64,000 nt of DNA from Lottia gigantea (taxonomy: Eukaryota > Mollusca > Gastropoda > Lottiidae): assembly GCF_000327385.1 (NCBI RefSeq), contig NW_008706957.1, positions 693,408-757,407 of the forward strand, written 5' to 3'. The translations under genes and the position numbers were made by a program. This document shows, in pieces, positions 33,441 to 60,309 of this stretch; the first letter of the stretch is position 1; each line of letters begins with the position of its first letter. The notes under the pieces were generated by a model. It saw nothing but the letters and a program-made list of their open reading frames with translations, had not been told where the DNA came from and did no database searches.

Positions 33441-34630
33441 AGGCAGGGTATGTTCACCTTAATTGAACACCTGATGCCACTTTTTGACTGAGTTTGTCAA
33501 CTTCAATTACCTTTTGGGTTGTCCACATTGCTAAAAATGTATACATTGTAAAAAGTATACACGCCAGCCTTCTGTTGATTTATTAACACGTGCAAAGATT
33601 GAATATTAATTAAATATGTTTGAAAACTAACATTTTTTTTTCTAGACTTTTTCAGTAGTTATTTAGTGAAATATGCCATACTTTGGTGTTGGAGATATGA
33701 AAAAGCTCCCTACCATTTAGTAGTGTATTTTAATTTATTGTGTTCTGTTATATACTGTATATACCTCCCTTTAATCGAAACAATTCCACGGCATTGATCA
33801 CTTCCTTCTTGTGAATCTGCAGTACTCTATCATCAAAACAAGTATCCGAGCAATTCCACCAAACCAATAAGAAGCTGGTTTAAAGACGTCAATTTGGGTT
33901 CCGATTTGATACAGAGATTTTAAAAATTTATATCAGATAGGCCTTATCATTAGTCAATCCTCTGGAAGTTTCTGTAAAGCGCTAGCATCTTAACCATAGT
34001 AAACCAAGCAAATATAAGTATGAGGAATTCATCCTGTTGGTCAGACATAAGGGTTGTGTAAATCCTTTCAGCAATAGTGTCAATGCATAACAGGGCAAAC
34101 AATGTGCTTTTTAAAAATTGGGGACTAAGACATTAAATGTTCTTGGGAAACTGCTGAGAAAAGGACATGTATGTAAAACAGTACCCAATTGCACCAAGAA
34201 AAATAGTTTATGTATGTTTTCAAATGTTTTTTATTTATCATTTTATTGCAAAGTAAAGTGTACATAATAATAGTAATAATTGTCTACAAAGTTGATATTT
34301 TCACTCAAATAACTGAGTTAGGATGTTTTTTTATTTGAGCATGAAATAAGATGATTACAATGAGAAATTTGTACACACAAAATGAGGTAAACTAACTACA
34401 TTTGAAACAAAAACAAAAAAACAGACAATTTAAAGGATAGATCCTTTTCATTCATTCTTGTACAACCTTTTACCTAGAACTAATACATTAAATATTGATG
34501 AAATACAATTATTATTTTCTAATTCATTTCATAATTTAATGAAAGGCTTCTTTCAAATTCATTATTTTATTTCATTATTATCATTCAAGTTCCAAAAACA
34601 CACCAATGATTGTTCAAAAGAATTCTACTA
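33441..34630. other. Gene-free spacer
   Basis: AT-rich DNA between the right copy of the inverted repeat and the next minisatellite. No coding exon, RNA gene or element recognised. Confidence 0.3.
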
Positions 34631-34633
34631 TCA

Positions 34634-35256
34634 CATGTTGACATGTTCAATAGATGATGTTAAACGAAAGTTTTTCTAATTTCACATGTTCAATAAAAGA
34701 TTTTTCTAATTTTTACATGTTCAATAAAAGATTTCTAATTTTCACATGTTCACTAAAAGATTTACTAATTTTCACATGTTCAATAAAATATTTTCTAATT
34801 TTCATTTGTTCAATAAATGATTTTCTAACTTTCACATGTTCAATAAAAGATTTTCAAATTTTCTCATGTTCAATAAAAGATTTTTCTATTTTTCACATGT
34901 TCAATAAAATATTTTCTAATTTTCCACGTTTAATTGAAGATTTTCAAATTTTCTCATGTTCAATAAAAGATTTTTCTAATTTTCACATGTTCAATAAAAT
35001 ATTTTCTAATTTTTCACATGTTTAATTAAAGATTTTCAAATTTTCACATGTTCAATAAAAGATTTTTCAAATTTTCACATGTTCAATAAAAGATTTTTCT
35101 AATTTTAACATGTTCAATAAAAGATTTTCCAACTTTCACACGTTCAAAACAAGATTTTCTAATTTTCACATGTTCAAAAGAATAATTTTCATATCTAGAT
35201 CATTTTCTTCATTTACATGTTCAAAAAGAAATTTTCAAAATTTCACATGTTCCAGA
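34634..35256 (+). repeat. About 30-bp minisatellite carrying poly(A)-signal hexamers
   Basis: About 20 units close to TCACATGTTCAATAAAAGAT followed by TTTTCTAATTT. About a dozen units retain AATAAA on the plus strand; several others have point variants. The array sits between the convergent K+ channel (plus) and NLK (minus) genes. An open frame across it (FSNFTCSIKDF units) is periodic artefact. Confidence 0.9.
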
Positions 35257-36370
35257 AAATTATCTTAGATTTCCATATGAAATAAAATATGTGCTCTTTC
35301 ATTTGTTATAATATTACTGAAATTTTCCTCCAATTTATTGTTTAATATTTAGTACATACATGTTTATTAAGTTGAGCATATTAATATAAACTAAGATACT
35401 AACAGTATTTGACTACTATTTTGAAACCTGGGGGATGGGGGACAGTTTGTAATAAAATACTATACAATATACAGTCAAAGATAGGTAGTAATAATAATAA
35501 TAATATAAATACAGTTATTAAGCAGAGGTAGATAGTCACAATATTATTTCTTTTAAACTTCCCAGATTTATTTCAAAATGCAGGGAAACATACTAAAGCT
35601 TATTTTTTGCCTTTATAGCTAATTTTTCTTAGACTTTTGTTTTCAAACAGTAAATTACAATTTAAAGAGAATGGCAAAGAGGATGCTAAATTAAACATTT
35701 TTTAACCTTAGTTTTTGACAATTATTTTTTTCATCAAAAGCTTAACATTTTTAATCAAATAATACACTTTTTTTGAAAGTGGCAAATTAGAATATATTTT
35801 TAGCAATAGACTGAAATTGTAAATTAAAATGAGTTATTGAGAAGGAAATGATACTTTGTTTTAAATTGAAATACCACAATAATAAGGACTAGGTGCAGAG
35901 TTAGAAATAAGTCTTGTCTAACAGACAACTACAAGACTTTACTGTGGTCTGATCAATTTCCCTTTTCTCCTCCTTTTAATTTTAATGAATAAATGCTCAA
36001 GTGATACAAGCGAATTTCATTATTATCAGCAAGGAGGGAAGGCCAACCAATCAAACCCTTAAAAATAGATATATTTATACACAAGTCACATTTACCCACA
36101 AATTATATACATTGACTAATACTTCCATTGGAATGACACAAAAATATACAGCTTTATACTAAATAATTCTCAAGAGTTACCTCCCTTTCTGAATTATCTC
36201 CCTTACACCACAGAAGTGTGAAATCTGACTTGGAAACTTTCTTGAATTATAAACTTAATGTGTTTGATAATACTCATATCTTCAACTTAATCATTTTAAC
36301 ATATTTTGTTTTCCATTATGCTTGGCCATAATACAGATAAGAAGTCAACATCAACAAAATAAACTTAGAA
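35257..36370. other. Gene-free spacer
   Basis: AT-rich, with a short (TAA)n/(AAT)n run at about 35488-35506. Nothing else recognised. It could contain distal 3' UTR of NLK. Confidence 0.3.
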
Positions 36371-36374
36371 ATCA

Positions 36375-36720
36375 GACTATGAAAATATCCAGCTATAAAA
36401 ATTCGAGCTATGAATTTTCATGCCATGAAAATATTCAGTCATGAAGTTTCAAGCCATGAAAATATCCAGCAATGAAGTTTAAATCCATGAAAATATCCAG
36501 CCATGAATTTTCATGCCATGAAAATATTCAGTCATGAAGTTTCAAGCCATGAAAATATCCAGCAATGAAGTTTCAATCCATGAAAATATCCAGCCATGAA
36601 TTTTCATGCCATGAAGTTTCAAGCCATGAAAATATTCAGCCGTGAATTTTCAAACCATGAAAATATCCTGTCATGAATTTTCAAGAAATTTTGAGCTGTG
36701 AATTCCTCAAATCATGAAAA
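36375..36720. repeat. About 28-30-bp minisatellite (CCATGAAAATATCCAG)
   Basis: Units of CCATGAAAATATCCAGCCAT followed by GAA(TTT/GTT)TCA(TG/AG). A higher-order block of about 120 bp (ATTCAGTCATGAAGTTTC... CCAGCCATGAATTTTCATG) appears twice, at about 36410-36500 and 36520-36610. Confidence 0.85.
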
Positions 36721-37589
36721 TTTCAAACTATATAAATTTGTGTTATCAGAGCAAATAAAATAGAAAAGTTCAAAAGTAAAAAAATCCACATTTCAGTAAA
36801 ACAAAATTGAAGAGGCCAAAATTTTTAAAATTTTGCAAAAACTAGCAAAAAATTGAAATATTAAGTGTATAAATAATGCCAACAAGACTAATGAATATAA
36901 GAGAATTAAAATTGCACAAATATATATTGTGGTATATTATAATATATGATAATATACAGCATCAAAAAAACCCACTTCAAATTCACCAGCTTAAAAAACA
37001 TTCAAAAATACACACGTAATATATATTGTTTCGGACATCTACTACATATACAACTTCTAGTGTTGGCAAGCATGGTCCTTTAAATTAAATAGCAAACAAA
37101 ATTCATTTTCACAAGTTTTTATACCAGTTAATGCATGATGAATTAGGGAAATCAGTAATATTGGTTCTTGAAATTGACAGAGAAAAAAATACAACATTCG
37201 TACACATGTAGTGAAATATTTACAATCCAATTGTTTTTAATGATGAAAATAGTTTTTCTATTCTAATAGCACCATGTTTTTCTTGTATTCAAATTGTGTT
37301 TTAAATTCTCATGACCTATTAGCCATTCTTTTATATTGTCAAATTTGATTTTCAGTATCGAAAACTCATGAAGTACACCTAACAAAACAAATAGGTCAAA
37401 ATATAGGTTCTCGATTCCATAATTCAATTCAATTTGTTACTAAATTGACATTTTTGCTGTTTTTAATTTTTGAGAAAATTCTTCACCAATTCGATAGTTG
37501 TTTATAAAATTGTACCTTAAAACACCAAAGCTATTCTCAAGTATAAAATTTATATAAATCCAAATTTATAGTCTCAATTCACATAGTTA

Positions 37590-37930
37590 GATAGGACATG
37601 GCCTAATCTTAGTGATTGCCTATTCAAAGTTTATAATTAAATCATCACCTGAAGGATGACCTGGTCAAAGGTTACCTAAATTCGATATTGAGATCACCTA
37701 TCAAAAAGTTGGGACCTAGCCTAGTGTTGGTGATCACCTATTCTAGAATCACAGAACAGTTTGAGATCACATAGATTAAAGTTAGTGATAAGATAGCTTT
37801 GATAGTCCTTCCTGTGAGTTAAGACAGTCTGGTTTTGATCACCTATTCAATGAGTTGACAATCACCTGACTTTGAGATCACCAAATATTTAGTTGGTGAC
37901 AAGACCTAACTCTTGAGGAGATCTAGTGTA
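37590..37930. repeat. Degenerate repeat of GATCACCTATTC phrases
   Basis: At least seven loosely spaced copies of (TTTGA)GATCACCTA(TTCAA) separated by 30-60 bp. Too diverged to define a unit. Confidence 0.45.
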
Positions 37931-38240
37931 TTGTTAATGAATTTTAAGTGTTAAGTTAGTGTTTTGACTAGTAGATTATTCTAACAGCAGTCAACCATAC
38001 TTCATTACATTCATGTCACCTTTTACATCTAATAAATTAGTCTTTAAAAAATGATTAAAAATGGTGGAAAATTCGCCTTCAATTTCTCACATTGTGTGGT
38101 GGTTTAAGATTTGATCCCAAAATTTTCTATGTACATTATAAAAGACAATGCATAGGTGCAACATTATGGTGCTTGCATTGATAGGGGAAAGTAGGATGAT
38201 TCTTTATACATACAACACCTATATAGGTTGGTTATCATAT

Positions 38241-38662
38241 ACAGTCAAATTAAAATTAGACCAAACTTTAGTTCTGTTTTAGAAAGTATTTGTTTTTATT
38301 GTAGGCAATCCATTAGGGGTCTAAAGACTGCGATATAGAATTCATATGTTAGATATCACCACCAGCCAATCAAATTTCTTCTCTCTCAAAAGCTGGGAGT
38401 ATGTGACTGGAACAAAAGGGCTAATCTGAAAAGCATTATTTTGTCCACTGAAACTGAGCATTTTTGAAACAGGCTTTTTGATTGGTTGTTTTGAATTTGC
38501 CCAGTATAATTCGATTGGTTAAAGCAGAGATCATAAGGTTAGATCAAAAGTTATTGATATAAAGAAACAAGAGCAGTCTTTATATCCTAAATGAAGTGAC
38601 TAGTAAAAATCAAAGCTAACAAAAAACTGAACGAAAGTGTGGTCTAATTTTAAATAGACTAT
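38241..38662. mobile_element. MITE family 4, near-complete copy
   Basis: About 420 bp bounded by imperfect inverted repeats: CAGTCAAATTAAAATTAGAC, CAAACTTTAGTTCTGTT at the left and the complement of TAGTCTATTTAAAATTAGAC, CACACTTTCGTTCAGTT at the right. Non-coding interior. CAGT-type ends in a TA context suggest Tc1/mariner, but this is weak. The partial copy at 26535 is related. Confidence 0.75.
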
Positions 38663-39884
38663 CTTATATATATACACTATTCATACATACACATACAACA
38701 TTTAGCATTTCTCTCTCATTATACCATAAATACTAGCTTACACTATCATATACCATTCTACTTATTATCAATGTGACCTTATTTAACATTCAGCCAAATG
38801 TTAATAAGCAATTCAAATTGGGGCAAGACTTTACTCTAATAATAACCCTGTTTTAATGATGCAAATTCGCTACAAAAAATGCACTTAGTGAGAAATATTT
38901 TCTATTACCAGTATTAAATGTTTGCTTGCATGTTACAAAATATATTGAGCTAGGATCTTCAAGATTTTGTTGCAATAAATCACTTGAGCTATTATTTCGT
39001 TTTTGCAAGATTTTTTTTTTTAGGTAAAATTTAATATTTTTTGTCTACTACGCATACCCGATACATCCCAAGTAAATAATAAATATCTACAATACTAGTA
39101 AACAAACAATCCACTATACAGCTGAAATAAAACAAATCAAGAACCTACTTAATTAAAATATCAACAATACAGATATCTTCAATCTGTTGGTCTTTGGATT
39201 TTCATGCAAATGTTTTGAAAAGATCAAGCAATTTTTTGAGTATTCTGTTCAACAATTTTGAAATTTCAACTTTCAAAAAGAATTCAACACAACCAAAAAT
39301 AATATCAAATATTTCAAATCTAAATAAAGGTGTCTTGATTTTTTTATCAACACTTGCAAATAATTCCACTAGCCAACTTGTCCCATCTGATATATTCTAC
39401 AACATACACTGTACACATTTCTACCCTAAACAATCCAGATATTTACAATAGTCACCAATACAGTCACTGATTACCGAGTTCACAAAACCATCATAATGGC
39501 CATCTGCTTCATTTACTGAATTCTTCTGTCCTTAAAATCTCACAAACTCTCTCTGGTTTCATAATTATAATAATAGTGGACGTTTCTTGATTTCAATTCA
39601 TGTATTCTGGCAGCCATTTTGAATTTTCACAACTGAAGTTATAGCACATTTCATTGAAAATATTTGAATCTGCTCTGATGACATCATCATCAAGAAAGCC
39701 AATCAAATCACACATTACTTTTTTTTCTACTATTGCGTAGTAAATGCTGCCACAATTTCTGAATTACACCGACTGTTTAAAATTTCACGCTTTGAATTAA
39801 ATAAGTCACTACAAATCACTACATTTAGTCAGTTATCACACAATCTCGTGGTTTCGTGGTGTCAGTTTTATAAAAACAATCGTT

Positions 39885-53701
<13,817 letters not shown>

Positions 53702-55129
53702 TCAAAATTATATACAAAGTAACACAGTTTATCAATTATTTATATTGTTCCTTTTAATCCAAATTTTGTTTTAGATATTTAAAAAAACAATGGTCATCAT
53801 TCAGATACAACCACTTTGGCATAAAACAGGTAAAAATTAAAAAAAGCACTTTAATTTTCACCATCTACCCATAATTTTGAACACGAATTCCATTTTTGAT
53901 TGAAACTGAAGCACTCCAGCTATAGAGCAGTTTCATTTTTCTCAGTTTTATCTCAGATCTTAAGTTTTAGAAAGAATTGTTGAAAATCTCTTTCAGTAAG
54001 CAAATGGTCACAGAGAGAAGTCTAGATATACATGGATGTAGTGTATAACTTATAAAGTTCATAAAAAGGAATTTGCAAAAAAAGATTACATTAAGGATTG
54101 TCTGTTCATTCTATGAAGGCAATAGACCTGACTATGGTTTTATTTGTTTATCAGTGTGGTGTTCAAAAGAACATTCTGTTATTTGCAAATAAAAAATTTA
54201 TAATCATAATGAGACATCCTCGTGCCACCATACATTAGACAACAATGTCCTTGAGTTATCGGTTGTTTATAATCAAAATTGGCTGTCATTTTTCTTATTT
54301 GTTACTGTGCGCATTATTATTCTAATTAAAACATGTTATAAGGATTACAATTTTAGCGTTACACAACGTATTTTGTTTACTATTAATCTAATAGTGTCAT
54401 TTCAAGGTTCAGGTGACCTTATTTAGAGGGAAAAAATATTGGAAATTTTTCAGCCTTGGAAGTAATGTTATACCTGAAGGGACTTCCATTGTCAGTATAT
54501 TGTAGTCTGCTCATTTCATCAACAATAAATGATGTTTCAATGACTTATTTTTAAACATTTCTTTCATGAATAACTCATTATGAATTTAAATAATCATCAA
54601 AGGTTGAAAATCACTACCAGACCATTTAGAGCTCCATCTAGACATGACAGGCAAATTCAATCAACTTGACATTCCTAATTGATGACTTGCATGTCAATAC
54701 GCTCCAGATACAAACAAAACCAGACATTCCTAGACATTTGACACTGAATAAAATATCTGAATAGTAAAATATTGACAAGCCATGTATTTTGTAGTTTAAA
54801 ATATTGACAATGAGTTTCTATGTCATACAGGATAGAAAATGTGACAGTTAATACTATATTATGTAGACTTGGTTATTGATCTTTCTACATTGACTTCCAC
54901 TTGCACATCTAATTAACTTCAAACTTGTTGTTTTAAATTCATATTGGTATAAATTGGTATACTGAAAAGGGATCTTGATCTGTAATTTTTGCCAGTACAA
55001 GAATAAATATGTCTGGCTTAAAAAGTTAAATTTTCAAGAGATTTTTCCAAACTTTCAATATTATCATTTTGGCTTTATTAATATATAGTAACTGTAAGAA
55101 TGCATATAGTTCAAAGTTTTTCTTACAAT

Positions 55130-56200
55130 ATGTTTGCAATTATTTACTTTAATAAAGGTAATTAAATGAAATTCCATAAATTCTCAGACTTTTTCGAACA
55201 TGATCATTCCCTACAGTACATAGAACTTCCACAATACGAATTACCGATAAAAAAAACTTCATCCTATATAATTAAGCAGATCTAGAGCACCATTCCCCTT
55301 TGCAAATGTTGACAAGCAATTACTTCAAAAAAAGTAATTGCAAAGATAAAGTTTCTTATCTAATGTCTTCGGTAATGATTCATGTTTTTGAGTACCGGTA
55401 CATACATGTGCAGTATCCTAGGTCTTTGTTGCAAGCATGTCTACGCTCGTCACTCCCAACAATTAATGGTAGAGTGGAGTGGCTTTCCCAGGTTGCTCTA
55501 TCCTCGATGGGTAAGGGCTGGCCAAACTGTATCAATCCTCAGACAAATTCTGTCAAAAATATCTTTAATCGTATAAAGAATTAAAGGTAAAAACTTAAAC
55601 ACGTCCAGATCCAAGGCTGCTTACAACGATCTTGCTATCCATAGACGAACTATTAAATTAAGGCGAACTTCGCCATATTTATAGGTCTGGGTCATATGAC
55701 ATCCCTAGTGCCACCATGTGAAGACAAAAGCAATGAATAACCAGACACTCAAACGGAAGTTGAAAATATAAACAATGCTAAAAGGACGGATTGGATTTGG
55801 AATATAAGTGCTGGTTATTACACATGATGTAAATTGCACTATAAAAATTACCTATAATAACTCGATTTAAACCAGATTTACAGCACAATAACCCTTCAAA
55901 ATTGTTTTCAAGCAATTACAGTTTCTTCAAGAAATGTGGTTGCAATGGGAAATAGATTTATATCATGTAAGTCTTTTGTCATGATTCATGTTTTCCAGTA
56001 CATAAATTACCTGTAAAAAAATTGATCCTATATATAAATCTAATCTACAGTTTAATTACTCTTCAAAAAGGTTTACAGGCAATTACTTCAATAAAGGTAA
56101 TTGCAGTGGTACATGAGATTTATATCAATAGTCTTCAGTCGTGATTCAAGTTTTTCAGTACATGTATGTAAAACTGCACTACAATCTTGTACATAAATCA
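55130..56200. repeat. Degenerate tandem repeat, about 170-190-bp units, interrupted
   Basis: Four diverged units share GACAAGCAATTACTTCAAAA/AAAGGTAATTGCA, TGATTCATGTTTTT(G/C)AGTAC and a TAAATTACC(TG)ATAAAAA phrase. Units lie near 55130-55270, 55280-55414, 55830-56010 and 56030-56200. The second and third are separated by an unrelated segment (about 55415-55830). Confidence 0.6.
55415..55830. mobile_element. Insertion of unknown class within the tandem repeat
   Basis: About 415 bp of sequence with no resemblance to the flanking units and higher GC (AGGTTGCTCTATCCTCGATG, GGTAAGGGCTGGCCAAACTG). It includes an open frame of about 60 codons (SLLQACLRSSLPTINGRVEW) of unknown nature and a short palindrome GGCGAACTTCGCC. 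Ends are not sharply defined and no target duplication was seen. Confidence 0.35.
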
Positions 56201-57520
56201 TAGATAAAAATGATAATGCCATGATGTGAACCTGGGTGCTCTGATGTTTGAGTCCCGAGCTTTAAAATAAATACTTCATGTTTAGAAATTACTAGTACAA
56301 TAAACTCTTAAAGGACTCCCAATCTAAACCTCATTATATTTCTCTTGGTTAGAAATGTCAATAATCAACTCCAATAGGATAACTAGATCTAGGTCATGAC
56401 GGCCTAGTTTTATTACCAGACTATGTAGGACGGCTCATATCAAATAATAACCTGCTGGAAAGAATATGATAGTCATTTTGGGTACTTCTAAATGGACTAT
56501 GATCATCCATTACTGCCAATTGTGTATATATAATAATCATGCATAAAAACATATTAGCAATCTCCCAGTGGTGATAATAGTCCTGACTTCCATGTCACCT
56601 TTGATGAATTGTAAGAGTACATGTTGTCAAATTTGATTTTGAAAAAGGTAGATGGTTGTACTTTATTGACTAGTAAAGAAAATTTTAGAACTATATCTAA
56701 AAGGGTCACTGACATGCTCAATCAGAAAATGTTTGTTAATTCCAAATCTCTGTCACAGCTATTTCAATAGATTGTCATGTTTGTTTTTTTCCTATAAAAT
56801 GACACATCTGATTAAAGTGACCAATCAAGATAGGTCATGAAATATTCATGACATGCAAACACTCCTAATGAGTTGTCCCAGGTGAGTAAATTAATATACC
56901 AATATGGACTTGCTGACAATATCATGATGCCAATAGTTGTAAGAAGGTTATTACAGTCTATACTTCCATAAGGGATACATTTTTGTTGAATTGCAGGAAA
57001 ACCAGATATAAGAGTTCCAATATGATAAGTGATACAGAAAAACGGATTCTGATCTATCAATCTAACAGCTGGTACAGCAAATATCAAAATGCCAATTCTA
57101 TACATTCTAGTTCATATTCCAATAGGTGACCATTAAGAATGTGTATGTATTGCTCATTTTGCTCTGATACTAAAAAAATATCAGAATTTTTAAAAAGAAC
57201 TAATGAATTAGATGTGTTAATATTCATTATAATAATCTTGAAACTGATCATATATAAAATATTGGTGTGCCTTTTGTACACTCATTTTGAAATAAATCCT
57301 CAAAATCTATCCAATTATAGAAGTTGAGTGGTAGAAATTGATTAGGTAGTGAAGAATATAAAAGACTAGAGTCACGAAGTTAATGAAAGGATTAAGTTGT
57401 AAATGTTTTATCAATCAGATGAGAAAATAACTTGATGTTCAATAGATATAGCAGGTGTTAATCATAAACTACCCTTCCTCTACCAGTTTATATGTGGGCT
57501 GCCATTTAATACACAAGGAA

Positions 57521-57740
57521 AGGAGAAAAGAGTATTATGTCCTACTTTTTACCCCTTGAGCCATGGCCTCTTCTTTTTTAAAAGTGTTGACAGATCTTTA
57601 TCAAGCTGTAGCATAAATGGGATTCAGTTCATTGAAATAGAATACTATGCAGTGTGCCATGAGGTAAATTTTGAAATGACAATTGTGTACTCTTTTTCTG
57701 ACTAACACTTGGGTTCTCTGCCAGCATGCCAGCATAGATT
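57521..57740 (-). mobile_element. SINE-like repeat, highly diverged copy
   Basis: Starts GAGTATTATGTCCTACTTTT and later contains ACAGATCTTTATCAAGCTGT and GTGCCATGAGGTAAATTTTG, ACTCTTTTTCTGAC, in shuffled or inserted order relative to 49911. Weak but consistent phrases. Confidence 0.4.
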
Positions 57741-58464
57741 CAATTTCTCCAAAATTTCTGTCCTGTGTGAAGAACTATTAATATAGTTTTTAATTTTCCA
57801 TGATAAATTCAAAAATATCAATAACATTGTTTTCAAGTCATCCTATCTTACTCCATCTTCAAATATTACAATGACTAAGAAGACCAAGAAAGATCTAGAC
57901 TACATATATACCTTGACCTGAATTTGAGTTTTCTTCGTTTTCATTCAAATGTTTTTTATGATTTGATATTCATCTATAAAGTTGTTTGTCCATCAAAACT
58001 ATCCCTCCATGTATCTATTGTTGGTCACTTTTCTTTATCTAAGTTACACATAAACATGGGAATTGGGTTAAACACATAAAAATTATAAAGTTCACAACAC
58101 ACCCCCATTTTGTCAATGTAGGGATGGTAAGGTTAGATTATTTAGGGGTGTAATTAAATGGAGTATGAACTAGAGTAGGAAAAAGGAAATTAAGTACAAA
58201 GACATTTGAAGAAAAAAAGTCTAGAAATTTCAATATTATGTCTATCAATAAGTTTTAAAAACATGATGTTGGAGCATGTTTGTTGTGTATGTTGAGCAGG
58301 TATGACAGGCGTTGATTCTTACTCTTCTAGACACTCTATTTTTTTCATAATGAATCACTTATGATTGATATAATTCCTCATGTAAAAAGTTCATTAGCTG
58401 ACTACCAATGTTAAAATTGGATTTTGGATTTCAGGTTTCCCTGTAAGTTAAAAAGACAACTCTT

Positions 58465-58640
58465 CTTTTCTTGAGACTTTTTTCGAAAAACTTTAATAGA
58501 AATAGAAAGTGAAATTACTAGTTTGAGATATTTTTGAAGGCATTATGAGATTTCCATAAATTTCTAGTACTTTTGAAGAATATTTACATATATAGTCGCA
58601 AATCAAAATGCGTAAATTGCGAACTGGCCGTTAGGTTCAA
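58465..58640. repeat. Dispersed repeat, copy 2
   Basis: Matches 18030-18190 in TTTTCTTGAGACTTT, TAATAGAAATAGAAAGTGAA and the following spacing. Class unknown. Confidence 0.35.
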
Positions 58641-60029
58641 ACAAAAGACAAAGACAATCAACATTTGACAATCAGTTATTGTGAAATAAAGACAAGGATT
58701 TTAGTTTCATTATATCACCATATCCTTATTGTTATCATTATTTAACATTAGTACACCCAGAAAAAAAACTTTCACACAACACAAATATCAAGTCATTATC
58801 CTATTATCAGGTTACACTGATATCACAAAGATCCTATTTTGATTGACTTATCTCATCAGAACAAAGGACTTGACAAAAAATAAAAATTTAAATAAAAACC
58901 TTAGCTAACGTTTGAATCATATTCAAAAATAACCTCTAGAAAAATAAACACAATGATGAGTTATAAAACATTACAAATACAAAATAAATCAAATTTGAAA
59001 GGAGACAATAGTAACTTTTGTTTTAGATCAGAAAAAAAATAGTAAACAATGCAATACTGAACAGTCATATAAAACCAGACATTTATTCAAACCTTAATCC
59101 ACAAATCAAAGTCCAAAAATCTGACAAAATTAATGAGACAAACGCCACAAGCCATCCAGGATCACTTGGGACCTTTAGAAGAGAAATACAGTGGAGCCTT
59201 GTTAAAAAATCCATTCAAACGTGCGGTGTAACAAATAGTTTATAATAATTGACGAATAATTTCACATAGTAAATATTCCGTTCCCAGTAAAAAGCCTGCA
59301 GATATCAGGTTTTAATATAGTACATTGTTTCCAAGAAATGAGTCCAATATGACAGACTTTTATTGGTTAAAAATAATGTCACTAGAATGACCTGCGTTGG
59401 AAAACGTGTTAGATTATAATGGAGAACAAAAAATCAGAAAAAAAAGAAACAGTTACTATTGTTTTTAATTTTACTGATATAGAAGAGTCTTTATGCTCAA
59501 TGAAATTCCAAAATTGAACAGAAAAAGACTTTGAAGTACCTTGCAGTGTTCAGATTTTCAACGCTAAATTGACTGTGTTATTTCACCGAAAAATCAATAT
59601 TTCACTGTCTGGAATATTGAGATCAAAATATATCTAGAAAATATAGATAATAAATCAAGTATGAAAGCATTACTGGTTTTTAAAGAATTTCATAATTAAT
59701 TACAACTATATATTATTAATTACCTTGTTTTTAATCAAGGGAAATCTACCAGACTTTACATCAACATTTATTGACCTAAATTAAATGGAAAATATTTTCT
59801 TTGTTTGAATGTCTACTTGGAGAGCAAATTTTTGTTCTAGTTCACAAAGATCAAAGTATTGAAAAACAAGTGTCCAAAAATAGAGAAAAAATCTCATACA
59901 ATGGATTTTTACATCATACTTTGTGAGAGAAAGTTTTCCTGAAAACAGCATTTGAGTACTCTTAATTTGAACTTCTAACAGTGGGTGAAGGGGTCTTACT
60001 TGCAACCTTTTCCTGTCAGCTTCAATGAC

Positions 60030-60305
60030 CTCAACTTGTCCCTCCTCCATGTGACTGGAGGTCCAGGGTTCAATCCTGGCATAGGTCGAGATATTACCTT
60101 TGGTTTTTTCAACAGGTTTGCCCTGTCAGTAATGCAGGTAAGAGGGGCTGACATGGAATAGCGTCTAATCGTTCGGATGGGACAAAAAAACAGTTGGAAA
60201 TCGAAAAAGAGCAGGCTAATGCCTATCCTGGCAAAATTTCCCTCATTGCACCCTACATGGCGTTGCCTGTCTTCATTAGCTCACATGGTGCAGAAAAGTA
60301 GGACA
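60030..60305 (+). mobile_element. tRNA-headed SINE, most complete copy
   Basis: The head (about 60030-60085) resembles the 3' half of a tRNA: CCTCCTCCATGTGACTGGAG, GTCCAGGGTTCAATCCTGGC includes a B-box-like GGTTCAATCC and a T-stem pair CCAGG/CCTGG. The A box is degraded or missing. The body follows (GGGGCTGACATGGAATAGCG, TCTAATCGTTCGGATGGGAC), then the conserved block AAAGAGCAGGCTAATGCC... CTTCATTAGCTCACATGGTG, CAGAAAAGTAGGAC, which is the reverse complement of the 49911 and 22711 copies. A tRNA-derived SINE is the best fit; not a functional tRNA gene. Confidence 0.65.
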
Positions 60306-60309
60306 TTTT

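Noticed and set aside
34654-35025. 123-codon frame with CSIKDF repeats
   Set aside because: Translation of the 30-bp minisatellite; unit period divisible by three keeps the frame open.
55300-55584. 94-codon plus-strand frame
   Set aside because: It straddles a tandem-repeat unit and the inserted segment, so it is not a coherent coding region; kept only as a note on the insertion.
56812-57105. 97-codon minus-strand frame with loosely repeated IGILI/IGTLI phrases
   Set aside because: Looks like a degenerate repeat of about 100 bp translated; hydrophobic phrases vary and there is no gene context.
60050-60090. Functional tRNA gene
   Set aside because: Only a B-box and T-arm-like part is present; no acceptor stem or A box, and the downstream sequence is a dispersed repeat, so it is a SINE head.
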